A DNA stretch of 64,000 nt from an uncultured Cohaesibacter sp. (GCF_963677725.1 NZ_OY782507.1:3463501-3527500); one strand, 5' to 3'; positions 17,226 to 26,545 are shown, numbered from the stretch's first letter. Translations and numbers: made by a program. The notes: generated from the letters alone by a model not told the origin.

Positions 17226-17750
17226 ATGGACATGATTACCAAGCTCACCGTCGCTGCCGAGCAGCTCTTCGACCGGCACGGCTACATGGCCACCGGCATG
17301 GACCAGCTGACCTCTGCTGCGGGGATGTCGAGCCGGACGCTCTACAAGCATGCTGGCAGCAAGGCGCGGCTTATGGCGCGGGTGCTGACCGAGCGGGACC
17401 AGCGCTTCATGCTTCGGCTCCAGGTGCAGACCGTCGACGCCCTGTTTGCGGCGCTCGAAGACTGGGTCCGGGTCGAAGGCGCACGGGGCTGCCTCTTTCT
17501 GCGATCCCGCGCGGAAACAGGCGGTAAAACGCCCGAGATCGCGGAGGCGGTCGCGATGCACAAGGCGGCATTTCATCAACGGATCGAGGAGGTTGTCGCA
17601 GCAGACCTCGGAAGCGAAGACCCGGTGCTGGCCGAGCAGGTGCTGGTTCTCCTCGAAGGGGCCACCCATGCAGCGGTCTACAGGGGCACGGATGCCGTGT
17701 CCGCAGCGCGGGCGGCGGCGGCCATCCTAGTCGAGAAGGCACGCACATGA
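17226..17750 (+). CDS. TetR/AcrR family transcriptional regulator
   Basis: About 174 residues, short for the family. The helix-turn-helix (MDQLTSAAGMSSRTLYKHAG) follows a brief leader. The C-terminal domain contains GCLFLRSRAETGG, seen in regulators next to efflux genes. ATG 17226 has GGAGG 6 bp upstream. Its stop overlaps the MFS start (ATGA), so it is cotranscribed with the transporter. Base composition is clearly more G+C-rich than the flanking genes, as in the transporter, which suggests the two arrived together. Confidence 0.9.
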   Translation: MDMITKLTVAAEQLFDRHGYMATGMDQLTSAAGMSSRTLYKHAGSKARLMARVLTERDQRFMLRLQVQTVDALFAALEDWVRVEGARGCLFLRSRAETGGKTPEIAEAVAMHKAAFHQRIEEVVAADLGSEDPVLAEQVLVLLEGATHAAVYRGTDAVSAARAAAAILVEKART

Positions 17751-18883
17751 GCCCCGCCCTTCGCATCGGCGCGGTGGGCTTCGGCCTGATCGCTGTCTGC
17801 TACGGCTTCGCCCGTTTCGCTTTCGGACTGTTCCTGCCGCAGATCGACGACGAACTGAGCCTCGGCCCCTCGCTCAGCGGTCTCATCTCCGGCGGCTCAT
17901 TTGCCGCCTACTGCATCGCCATTATCGTTTCTGCGGTACTGACCGAACGAATCGGCGCGTGCGCTGTCGCCGTGGGGGCCGCCATCGTCGCGGCTATCGG
18001 CATGGCGGGGATCGCGCTTGCGCCGTCGCCACTGATCCTCGCCATCGCTGTGGTGGTTGCCGGGTCGAGCACGGGTCTTGCCTCCCCGCCCATGGCCGCA
18101 GCCGTGACGGCCGCTGTGCGCAAGAGCCGTCAAGACATTACGAACACCGTAGTCAATGCGGGGACGAGCGCCGGGGTCGCCCTGTCGGGACCGATCGCCC
18201 TGGCCATTGCCGGGCACTGGCGGCTGGCCTTCGGAACGTTCGCCGCTCTCGCGGTGGTGCTCGCGGTCACAGCCGCTGTCTCCCTTCCGGCCTCCCGGGG
18301 CATCGAGAGCGCTGGCGGCCTACCTCCTATGAATAGCACGGTGATACGCTTGATCTCCGCATCGTTCTTGATGGGAGCGGCGAGCACCGCCTTGTGGTCC
18401 TTCGGAGGCCAGCTCGTTTCGCAACAACTGGGATGGGGACCGACAGGAACCGGAATCCTTTGGACCTGCATCGGCGCTGGCGGCATTGTCGGCGCCTGGG
18501 CCGGCGCGCTCATCGGCCGGTTCGGTCTCGACCGGGTTCACTGGACTTTCCTGGGATTGATGGCCTCGAGCATTCTCGCAGTCGGGTCGGGCATTGCCAC
18601 GCCCGCATTCGCTTTGATCGGAGGCGCTCTCTTCGGCGCGGCGTATGTGATGTTGACGGGGGTATACCTTGTCTGGGGCATCCGCGCGTTGCCGGACCGC
18701 CCCGCGACCGGGCTTATGATAGGGTTTCTTACCATCGCCGTGGGTCAGACCGCCGGCGCACCTCTCTTTGGGTTTCTGATGACAGGTCCGGGTGCGGGGC
18801 CGGCTGTGATGTGTTTCGCCGTCGTCGCGCTCCTCGCCGGGGCCTTTCGAGCAAGAATCGCGACCGAGAGCGCGGTTGCGTAG
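17747..18883 (+). CDS. MFS transporter, YbfB/YjiJ-like
   Basis: Integral membrane protein of 378 residues with about twelve hydrophobic segments. It starts LRIGAVGFGLIAVCYGFARF, the pattern typical of the YbfB/YjiJ branch of the major facilitator superfamily. The conserved LPQIDDELSLGPSLSGLISG loop follows. Transport substrate is unknown; the adjoining TetR gene suggests efflux of a toxic compound. It overlaps the TetR gene by four bases. Third positions are strongly G/C-biased compared with genes on either side, a sign of a separate origin. Confidence 0.9.
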   Translation: MSPALRIGAVGFGLIAVCYGFARFAFGLFLPQIDDELSLGPSLSGLISGGSFAAYCIAIIVSAVLTERIGACAVAVGAAIVAAIGMAGIALAPSPLILAIAVVVAGSSTGLASPPMAAAVTAAVRKSRQDITNTVVNAGTSAGVALSGPIALAIAGHWRLAFGTFAALAVVLAVTAAVSLPASRGIESAGGLPPMNSTVIRLISASFLMGAASTALWSFGGQLVSQQLGWGPTGTGILWTCIGAGGIVGAWAGALIGRFGLDRVHWTFLGLMASSILAVGSGIATPAFALIGGALFGAAYVMLTGVYLVWGIRALPDRPATGLMIGFLTIAVGQTAGAPLFGFLMTGPGAGPAVMCFAVVALLAGAFRARIATESAVA

Positions 18884-18909
18884 CCGTTCAAATGCACCGG
18901 GGAGTGCTT

Positions 18910-19065
18910 CGCTAGAATGTCGTGAAAGGGCTCGAACTGGCCTGACGTGGTGTATCACCAAACGAAAACGATCATCCTGGTCGATGATTTGCAATCGCGG
19001 CCCTGAGCCGACCTTTAAAGCCTTCGAGGTTGTGCATTGCAGCAATCCTAAACTGGACATTCCTC
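18910..19065 (+). repeat. Dispersed intergenic repeat, copy 8
   Basis: Contains TATCACCAAACGAAAACG, TCATCCTGGTCGATG, then ATTTGCAATCGCGGCCCTGA and GACATTCCTCG. The part before the core aligns closely with copy 1, showing that the repeat is longer than the core (about 150 bp). Confidence 0.8.
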
Positions 19066-19088
19066 GCCATGAACCAAACACCAAGGAT

Positions 19089-21329
19089 TTACCTGTGACT
19101 ATCTTCTTGCTCCAATATTTCTTGAGCCAATGGGGCGATGCATGTTTGGTCGAGACGGCACGACAAAGCATCGAGCTGCAGGAGCTCTTCAGACAGGAAA
19201 GGGTGGAACTTCTCCGAAATTAAATTGCTACTATCACCAAAAAGACTGGTGTGACGCCCTTCAGCTATGGCCTCCAGACCCTTAAAAATAGTCATTTCCT
19301 CAGGACAATCGGAAATGTCTATTAAACCATCATAGATTGCCAATTTAAATCCAAGCGATTGCAGTGCCAGAGCGAGACTGTTGGTTTTGACATCCCCCCG
19401 CCATGTCGAGAGAATATGGGCCTTAGGGCTCAAAGACAGCAATTTATTGCAGTCGAGCTTGCTTTCTGAAAATGCCTGTCTTGCTTCTTGTAATAACTGC
19501 TTGGCAACACGGTCCAAATAAATAGGCACTTCATTTGAGCGCAAGATATACAGCATCTTTGAGACAACCCTATCATCAATCAATCCAAGGCCGTCTCCTC
19601 CAAATTTGGGGGCCTTCCCTGCTTTGGATGGCTTGATCAATATGGTATTGCTTATACTATCAAGTTCTAGAATCTCCCATCGGCGGCCCGAAAAAATGAT
19701 CGTGCTGCCCTTCGTAATGACGGTAGAAATGGGTAGCGTACCAATTTCCTTACCTTCATGAAGCAAGCGATACTCTTCCGGCGTCTTAAAAACTGCGTAG
19801 AAGCTATAATGTTCAACGAGCTTCTCCCCTTTGGGGCCAAGCAACAAAAGATCGTTATCAGATTGCTCTATGAGTCCAGTTTCTTCTCGTCCCAGAGTGC
19901 GAAGAACTTGCGTGAATATTGCTGGCGTCACCGCAGTGAAGGGGCCTTTTTCACAAAGGTTTATGTAGAGCCTCTTGGCTGAGGCACCACCACGTTCCGC
20001 TATTACAGATAGGATCTGGTGCACGAGAGTTGAGAGATGCAACGCTTGGGGTAATGGAGATTCACACCATCTGTCCTTCACATGCAATTCTATCATTGCG
20101 ATCGCACGAATAGTGTCCAAACGAAGCCGGTCGATAAGGTGAGACCCTGCATCTACTCGGTTCTCGATAGCGTATTGACGCAAAATCTGAGGTTGACCAG
20201 GGCGACGGCCAGACCGCCCGAGCCTCTGAACCATGGAAGAGACGGTGAATGGGGCTCCGATCTGTGCGACACATGTGATATCACCAATATCGATACCCAA
20301 CTCCAATGTGGATGTGCAGACCGCTGTTGTAGGCAGATCCCCTTTGCAAAGCCGTTCCTCTATGAAACTGCGCTCGTAGCGCGAAATGTTCGCATGATGA
20401 GCATAGAATTCCTGTGGCAGGTTTTCCTCTTCGCAACGTTGTCTCAGCAGATCTGCATATAATTCGACCCGATTGCGTGCCCCGGCAAAAATCAGATTTC
20501 GACTACCACGCAACTTGCTGAACATATGGCTCGCAACGGCCCGCGCGGCAGCTTCATCCAGATCCTCTGAAGCATCTTCCCTCGCAGCTCCCTCGTTGTC
20601 ACCAAAGGATTCGAACCTTATGTCGCCTTTGATATAGCCACGCAATTGCAGTTTCAGCTCTGGAGCGCCCCCACCTCCTTCGACTAGCTTAACAGTGGCC
20701 GGATCATTGGGCCGTAAATACCTCTTGGCCAGCTCTTTGTTGTCCCCCAAGGTTGCCGAAAGCCCCAATCGTCGAATGGGACGGCCTACCGCCATTTCCA
20801 TCCGATTGATAAGCGAGCGCATTTGGATCCCACGTTCACTGTCGAGAAGAGAATGCAGCTCATCAATCACGATGGCGCGCGTGGAGGCAAAAAAAGTCGG
20901 AATCTGCAAGCCATTTAGAATGAACATTGCCTCTAATGATTCCGGCGTAATAAGCAAGATTCCTTGCGGCTTTTTCTTTGCACGGGCTTTAACCGCCCCA
21001 GAAACATCGCCATGCCAAGGCGTGACAGTCAGCTCCGCATATTGGCATATATCCTCCAGACGCCGAGCTTGATCTGAGATCAGTGCCTTGAGTGGACCGA
21101 TATAAACCAGTTCAAAACCTGGGCTTGAAGGCTCTTGCACACATTGGGATATCAGGGGCAAAAAAGCCGCTTCGGTTTTGCCACCAGCAGTGCCCGCAGA
21201 GATAATCAAATCCCGATTCGAGTCATACAGTGTGCGGATAGCATCAGCCTGAATTGAGCGTAAAGCTGGCCATCCTTTGCCCCTGATCCATTTCTGAATA
21301 GGCCTTGCAAGGAGCTCAAATTCACTCAT
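19089..21329 (-). CDS. Lhr/BrxH-like superfamily 2 DEAD/DEAH-box helicase
   Basis: Helicase of 746 residues. It has Walker A SAGTAGGKT (44-52), a DELH form of the DEAD box (156-159), SATL (191-194), CTSTLELGIDIG (338-349) and RLGRSGRR (369-376). The C-terminal 350 residues include an Lhr-like extension. Related helicases (BrxHI) occur with BrxD ATPases in BREX-type defence loci, and Lhr-core proteins act on DNA or RNA:DNA duplexes. Its ATG directly abuts the stop of the ATPase gene upstream, so the two are translationally coupled. It is the last gene of a three-gene operon with the TerB-domain protein. There is no PglZ, methylase or other BREX core gene nearby. Confidence 0.88.
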   Translation of the reverse strand: MSEFELLARPIQKWIRGKGWPALRSIQADAIRTLYDSNRDLIISAGTAGGKTEAAFLPLISQCVQEPSSPGFELVYIGPLKALISDQARRLEDICQYAELTVTPWHGDVSGAVKARAKKKPQGILLITPESLEAMFILNGLQIPTFFASTRAIVIDELHSLLDSERGIQMRSLINRMEMAVGRPIRRLGLSATLGDNKELAKRYLRPNDPATVKLVEGGGGAPELKLQLRGYIKGDIRFESFGDNEGAAREDASEDLDEAAARAVASHMFSKLRGSRNLIFAGARNRVELYADLLRQRCEEENLPQEFYAHHANISRYERSFIEERLCKGDLPTTAVCTSTLELGIDIGDITCVAQIGAPFTVSSMVQRLGRSGRRPGQPQILRQYAIENRVDAGSHLIDRLRLDTIRAIAMIELHVKDRWCESPLPQALHLSTLVHQILSVIAERGGASAKRLYINLCEKGPFTAVTPAIFTQVLRTLGREETGLIEQSDNDLLLLGPKGEKLVEHYSFYAVFKTPEEYRLLHEGKEIGTLPISTVITKGSTIIFSGRRWEILELDSISNTILIKPSKAGKAPKFGGDGLGLIDDRVVSKMLYILRSNEVPIYLDRVAKQLLQEARQAFSESKLDCNKLLSLSPKAHILSTWRGDVKTNSLALALQSLGFKLAIYDGLIDISDCPEEMTIFKGLEAIAEGRHTSLFGDSSNLISEKFHPFLSEELLQLDALSCRLDQTCIAPLAQEILEQEDSHR

Positions 21330-22670
21330 CTATAGCTTAAACGAAGCAAGATCATCTTCGTCTTCCGAATCTAGAGCCGCACCGCTACCTATTTCACCCC
21401 TGTCTTCATCATCATCGACTATATCGCTGAGATCGTCTCCTCCATCTGGAGCAACTTCGATAGCCTCAATCAGATCTGCCCAGTTAGTGCCAGGATTCTG
21501 TTCCAGAATAGACAGCAGGTTGACGAAAGCTGTGACCGTATTTCGCGGCGTCTTGAAATATGCCTCTCCAATACGATTGGAACAGTGATGCATAAAATTA
21601 TCCAGCGCTTCATCCGGAATCATGGTTTCCGGCTCTTGCATTACCGCGCGAATGTTCTCCAACAGCATGCGCATGTCTTCTGGTGTCAGATTGGCCAATG
21701 TAATGACAGGGCCAGACAGATCAATAAGACCGTTCTTTGCAAACTGATTTTCAGCCAGACGTGTCTGAAGCGCTTCGTAAGAGTAAAGACCACGGCGGGT
21801 GTTTAAAAGAAAGTCCGGTGTACCCCCCATAAGAAAACCAATATGAGATGCTGTCCCCTGCAATACGTCGTTAAGAATACGCAGGATCTGCTCATAGTTT
21901 GAATTGCGAGCCTGGCTTGATGTCAGCTTATAAAGATTGACCATCTCGTCCAGCGAGACCATCAACCCATTATAGCCTGCGGCGCAAATAAAAGCGGACA
22001 TCAATTTGAGGTGGTCATAAACATTCTTATCATCAACAATGGTCCGTACACCCAAAGCCTTTCGCGCATCAGTCTTGGTGGCGAACTCACCGCGAAGCCA
22101 GCGCATACAGGCAGATTTCAGATCATCATCGTCGGTTTCATAGGCCTCCCAATACTTGCGTACGACCTCCGCGAATTCAAAGCCTCCGGTCATTTCTTCA
22201 AAGTGTTCAAGTCTGGTTCGGATCACTTGTCCGGTTTGTAGGCCTTTTTCTTCGGCTTCCTGATTGGCCTTTGTCACAAACCGTTCCACAATTGAACTCA
22301 AAGCCCCGCCTGCGGGTTTGGTGCGGGTTGACAGATTGCGAGCCATTTCAGCATAGAGCCCTCGGGCCTGACCGGCGGACGCGTGAAGACGGCGATCTGG
22401 AGCCAAATCGGCCCCCATCACCACTAACCCCTTTTCGATCGCGATGAGTCGAACCAAATTGAGAAAAAAGGTCTTGCCGGAGCCGTAGTCGCCGATAATA
22501 AAACGAATGGCCGAACCTCCTTCACCGATACGCTCTATATCCTTGACCAACTCCTTGATTTCATTGAAACGACCGACCTGAATATACTGCAATCCGACCT
22601 TAGGCACGACACCTGCACGCAAAGCTTGAATAATCGTGTCTCTTTCCCGTCTCTTGATTTTCTTTGCCAT
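21330..22670 (-). CDS. BrxD-like (DUF2791-type) P-loop ATPase
   Basis: Protein of 446 residues. Walker A is GDYGSGKTFFLNL (60-72), the Walker B-like segment GLMVSLDEM ends at Asp241-Glu242, and a sensor-like LMGGTPDFLL follows. The N-terminal KVGLQYIQVGRFNEI segment is typical of the BREX-associated ATP-binding group (BrxD, DUF2791). The last 40 residues are very acidic (EDEDDLASFKL). In BREX type 2 loci BrxD accompanies a BrxH helicase; here the same pair is joined to a TerB-domain membrane protein. It begins 16 bp after the TerB gene and touches the helicase gene. Role in defence is inferred from family and context. Confidence 0.85.
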   Translation of the reverse strand: MAKKIKRRERDTIIQALRAGVVPKVGLQYIQVGRFNEIKELVKDIERIGEGGSAIRFIIGDYGSGKTFFLNLVRLIAIEKGLVVMGADLAPDRRLHASAGQARGLYAEMARNLSTRTKPAGGALSSIVERFVTKANQEAEEKGLQTGQVIRTRLEHFEEMTGGFEFAEVVRKYWEAYETDDDDLKSACMRWLRGEFATKTDARKALGVRTIVDDKNVYDHLKLMSAFICAAGYNGLMVSLDEMVNLYKLTSSQARNSNYEQILRILNDVLQGTASHIGFLMGGTPDFLLNTRRGLYSYEALQTRLAENQFAKNGLIDLSGPVITLANLTPEDMRMLLENIRAVMQEPETMIPDEALDNFMHHCSNRIGEAYFKTPRNTVTAFVNLLSILEQNPGTNWADLIEAIEVAPDGGDDLSDIVDDDEDRGEIGSGAALDSEDEDDLASFKL

Positions 22671-22686
22671 TATTCATCCCTCAATT

Positions 22687-25600
22687 TCACTGTGCCGTCA
22701 GGCTGGCCGCAATATCGCTGTTTATTTCGAATAGATCATCTTCTTCAATCAGCATCTCATCATGGTGCTCGAATGACCATTCATTGATAACTTCAAGACA
22801 GCCTTCCATCATCAATCCAAACTCTTTGGCAAGCTGCTCGAACTCAAGACGTGCCCAACTTTCACGTTTGACAAGTTCAGTTACAAATCCAGAGTGCTTC
22901 GCGTCGAGACCGGGGAAAGTGTGGGATGCCTGCTCCACAGTCTCGCCTTCCGAAACCTCGTCTTCAGCTCCATCGCTATCAAAAATTGCGCCAAGCAGCT
23001 GAGAAACTTGGGCCGTATTTGTGCGGATATCTGCCAGTCTGGATTGATCCAATGCGTTGAGGCGAACCTGTATTGCGTCTTCCGTTTCAGGGGGAATAGC
23101 CACACCATCGCTTACATGAGAAGCCGAGCGTACGGAGATGGGCTCATCTCCTTCAATATCGGTCATTGCTTGTTTATTGAGGCGTGAATAAAGCCCCTCT
23201 GTCGACATATCGAGAATCTTGTAGATTTTCTCGATCTGCCCAACCTCGTCACGTTGAATTATACCATCAGCACCGGCCAACTTAATCACGATGTCCGCGA
23301 TGGCGTGCTTTTGGTCGAGGTCGAGTTTCTTGAGCCGACTACGTAATTGTTGCAAATCTAACGGAACGGCAAAAAACCAAGCAAGATTTGCTGCAAGCCG
23401 CAATCTTTCAACTGGCGACAAGTGGTCCGCCTGACGGATTGTGCGTTTCAAAGCATCACTTTCCGCTTTGCTCACTTCTCCATCAGCCTGAGCAATAAAA
23501 GTGCCGATTGCAATTTCTAAAAGACTAGCCTGATAGGCTGACGTTGTTTCATCAAGGGCCCTCGTCCCATCAGGTAGATGGAACAGAATTACCGGGTCAT
23601 CTAGCTTCGGCCCCCTCAAAGCGAAACGAGGATCGGGTGCCATGCCAACTCCAATCATGGCCAGAGCATCAGCTGCGTCCACCAACTGCCGCTTGCCAAA
23701 CTTTTCCGGTTTCCTTCCATTGAGCCTTTCAAGCAACTCAAGAACCGGAACCTGACCATTCTTCTCAAGAATCGGCAGGGCCCAATTTGAAAGTCCATCG
23801 AGTTCTTCACACGGAAAGAGCGACCGCAACTCCTGCGGCAACAGGGAATGGGCTTGGACAGTCCCCCTTCGGTCCTCATCAGGTCCAAGATAGCGGCTGT
23901 ATTTGTCGAGAGACGCCATGGCCTCGTCAGCGAGGAATTGCAACTCTTCCACCGGTTTGGATAAACCCGAAATATCCGGAGCATCACCTATCAGAGGAGT
24001 GACATTAGCCGTAAAGTCGCCTGAAGCTGATTGATATTCAATCTTTAACGCCTTCCGAGGCTTTCGAACTTTCATACCGTCTGGATAGTGTGCGTTGAAC
24101 CTTGATCGAAATAAGAGCTCAAACTCAGCTTTGCAGCGCTGGGCTGGTGTCCGCATTCGACGGTCAGGATGGTGTTTTAACCAAAGAAGCCCATCTTCAG
24201 CATTTATTGCCTGTTCGGCTTTCAGTTTTCTACCTAGATACAAATTGACGGGTAGCGGGAGTTCATTGCTCCACCCCAACCGTTCCGGTATCAGAGGAAG
24301 AGCCGGGTCTTGTACAATTTGCGCCAGATTGAGGAACGTGCCCAAATACCGTTGGGCCGAATTGTTGTCTTGGTATAGCTCTTTGAGCCTTTCCACCTCG
24401 TGCACGATTGCTTGTCTATCAGCCTCGTCAGCAGCCTTTTCAAAAAAGCGTTGTTCCAATCCGTAAAAATAGAGGAACATATAACCTGGATCATAAGATG
24501 AATCTGATCGTCCCGAAGCAAGCCAATCCAAATAGGTGGCGCGAGCATTTGCAGGAATATCGCTATAGCTGGGCCAATAGGGCATATAAATGCCTTCTTT
24601 GTCATCACCTCGTTTGGCAACAGACAAAGATGGATCAATATAACATTTTCGTTTTTGACCATACCGGCCTGTCGATGGCGCCGGACCTATATATACCAAA
24701 CCGCCAATGTCACGCCCGGCCACTAAGATACTCTCACCAGCCGGGATCCAGCCTCTACGATTGGAGGCGGCAATAGAAGCCTCGCTCTTGGCTTTCGCCT
24801 GCTTAACAAATTCTTGTGCCAGCTCCTTCCGCATTCGCCATTTTATTCTACTCTCTCTGGCTTTCTCATCGCGCTCTTTAATCCTTTGCAAGGTTTGCTC
24901 ATGTTCGGTTTGATCGTGATTGCCCTGAAGTTGCTGAGATGGTCGCAACGCGTGCACACCCGGTTGATTCATGACCTTATTTAGGGCCTCTGAACTTAAC
25001 GCGTCCGCCTTGATAGCAATATTTTCTTGGATGGGTGGGAGAGGATTGGAGTGTATCTCTTTAACCTGTCTTTCAATCTCGGTTTCTACAGTTTCTATTA
25101 TTGAATCGAGTTCCCTATTATTTGAGAGCGCGCCAAATGCCGCGCTTTTTTCATTTTGCCCCAAAACTAACAATGCAGAAGCATCGTCCACCGCTTTTAT
25201 CGGTGCAGTAGTATTTGAAATAGAAGAAAATGGATTGCCAGCATTCGGCTTTCGATCTTTTCGTTTGCCGAAAATTGCCCCGAACATTCGGACTATTTTC
25301 CGGAAAATCCATCTCAAAACAAAAATACAAAGCCCAACTGTGGCGAGCAAAATCACGATAGCAATGATACTATTGGTATTATCATTCGAACTAGTTGGCA
25401 CGGCCTGTTCACCGTCAATTTTGGGGATCTCAACTCTTTCGACAGAATCTTCCGTTGATCGATCAAGCGATTTCTCAACGATGCTTTGGGGCGGTTCGTT
25501 CTGCGGAAGGGAAATGCTGTGGTCAGAACCGTTATCATTTACAGGACGAGATAGCTCGGGGATCGAGGATGGAGAAGATATCCCAGATATTGAACTGGGA

Positions 25601-26070
25601 TCTGCTTCCAAACTATTTGGCTTTTCTCTTGGCAGAACAGGCAACGGAACCGAAACCACTGGCAAGACCTCAGTAGTCGCTGGCGCCTCCAAACTTTTAA
25701 TGGCGGGGCGCTCGCTTTCTTCAGGCCTTGTCTTTTCTTCAAGATCGGTCTGAGAGCGCTGCCGCTCAATCATTTCCAAAGTTGCGGCATCCAGCTTACC
25801 GGTTGCAGGTAGACCAGAAGCCTGCTGAAAGGTTTGCAAAGCGTTTTTTGTTCGATTGCCATAAAGACCATCTGCAGGACCAGGGTTGTAACCTTGTTCT
25901 GCTAGAAATTTTTGAGCCTGCAACAGCTCCAAATTCTGAGAAAACGACGGTGAAGCGGGCAATAAAAATGCCAATAGAATACCAGCCCATGCCAAAGTAA
26001 CCGCAGGGCTTCTTCCGATTTCTGGTCTTCTAGATCTTAAAATATAGGCCCCACCAAGCATCCTATCCAC
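22687..26070 (-). CDS. Membrane protein: periplasmic peptidoglycan-binding domain fused to TerB_N/TerB/TerB_C
   Basis: Protein of 1127 residues with an unusual build. A signal-type hydrophobic stretch (about 22-45, ending SFSQN) is followed by a PG_binding_1 domain (46-103, with GYNPGPADGLYGNRTKNAL). A Pro/Ser-rich linker (104-232) leads to one membrane segment (SIIAIVILLATVGLCIFVL, about 234-252). The large cytoplasmic part has a TerB_N region (about 440-650, GRDIGGLVYIGPAPS), TerB helices (about 845-975, GTFIAQADGEVSKAESDAL) and TerB_C (about 980-1127). TerB-type domains belong to tellurite-resistance and phage-related stress modules. The topology suggests that cell-wall state outside is signalled to the ATPase and helicase inside. 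The start is a GTG at 26070, with an ATG three codons later as alternative. Confidence 0.85.
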   Translation of the reverse strand: MDRMLGGAYILRSRRPEIGRSPAVTLAWAGILLAFLLPASPSFSQNLELLQAQKFLAEQGYNPGPADGLYGNRTKNALQTFQQASGLPATGKLDAATLEMIERQRSQTDLEEKTRPEESERPAIKSLEAPATTEVLPVVSVPLPVLPREKPNSLEADPSSISGISSPSSIPELSRPVNDNGSDHSISLPQNEPPQSIVEKSLDRSTEDSVERVEIPKIDGEQAVPTSSNDNTNSIIAIVILLATVGLCIFVLRWIFRKIVRMFGAIFGKRKDRKPNAGNPFSSISNTTAPIKAVDDASALLVLGQNEKSAAFGALSNNRELDSIIETVETEIERQVKEIHSNPLPPIQENIAIKADALSSEALNKVMNQPGVHALRPSQQLQGNHDQTEHEQTLQRIKERDEKARESRIKWRMRKELAQEFVKQAKAKSEASIAASNRRGWIPAGESILVAGRDIGGLVYIGPAPSTGRYGQKRKCYIDPSLSVAKRGDDKEGIYMPYWPSYSDIPANARATYLDWLASGRSDSSYDPGYMFLYFYGLEQRFFEKAADEADRQAIVHEVERLKELYQDNNSAQRYLGTFLNLAQIVQDPALPLIPERLGWSNELPLPVNLYLGRKLKAEQAINAEDGLLWLKHHPDRRMRTPAQRCKAEFELLFRSRFNAHYPDGMKVRKPRKALKIEYQSASGDFTANVTPLIGDAPDISGLSKPVEELQFLADEAMASLDKYSRYLGPDEDRRGTVQAHSLLPQELRSLFPCEELDGLSNWALPILEKNGQVPVLELLERLNGRKPEKFGKRQLVDAADALAMIGVGMAPDPRFALRGPKLDDPVILFHLPDGTRALDETTSAYQASLLEIAIGTFIAQADGEVSKAESDALKRTIRQADHLSPVERLRLAANLAWFFAVPLDLQQLRSRLKKLDLDQKHAIADIVIKLAGADGIIQRDEVGQIEKIYKILDMSTEGLYSRLNKQAMTDIEGDEPISVRSASHVSDGVAIPPETEDAIQVRLNALDQSRLADIRTNTAQVSQLLGAIFDSDGAEDEVSEGETVEQASHTFPGLDAKHSGFVTELVKRESWARLEFEQLAKEFGLMMEGCLEVINEWSFEHHDEMLIEEDDLFEINSDIAASLTAQ

Positions 26071-26386
26071 GTCATGACTGCAGAAGCGCTCATTTGAATT
26101 GAAGCTTCTTCAAGTAGCGATTTCTATGTTCAAGAAGTATAGATTGACATGCAGGTGTTGCCAGATCAATTGCACAATCAAAGATTGTCATAATGTGTAG
26201 GGGCTTGTTCACTGCATGCGGTTTAACCTCACGGCCATACGTGGACGATGGGCTAAGGCCCATGCTGGACTATTTGAACTTTAGGCTCAGTCACATTTTA
26301 ATGACGATCTGAATGGCTGCTTTGATGACCATTCCCCATGACCGTGCTGCGCTGCCGCAAGTCAGCAATCCGCCCGAAACGGCCGT

Positions 26387-26433
26387 GATTGACAATCTCA
26401 GATATTCAATCTGGAGCAAAAGACTCAGTTTGG
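26387..26433 (-). repeat. Second dispersed repeat type, copy b
   Basis: The minus strand contains GAGTCTTTTGCTCCAGATTG and then TGTCAATC. It pairs with the element at 13090-13140 described above. Confidence 0.4.
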
Positions 26434-26506
26434 CAGCGAGCCAAATGCGATGTTTCACAGTGCAAGGATGGATTTCAGATACCTTGCATCTCGCATGGCG
26501 ATGTAT

Positions 26507-26545
26507 CAATTTGCAATCGCAGCACCCAAGCTGGCTCTTTTGTTT
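26507..26545 (+). repeat. Dispersed intergenic repeat, copy 9 (partial)
   Basis: TCAATTTGCAATCGCAGCAC keeps most of the core with one change (CGCAGCAC for CGCGGCCC). It is the last copy seen in the window. Confidence 0.5.

Noticed and set aside
20610..20626. GGATTCGAACCTT in the helicase gene as an attachment copy of the tRNA-Arg
   Set aside because: Only the T-loop consensus matches; the rest of the tRNA end is absent and the site is inside a conserved coding region.
19089..26070. A complete BREX system
   Set aside because: No PglZ, methyltransferase, BrxA/B or PglW-type genes are present; only the BrxD- and BrxH-like pair is.
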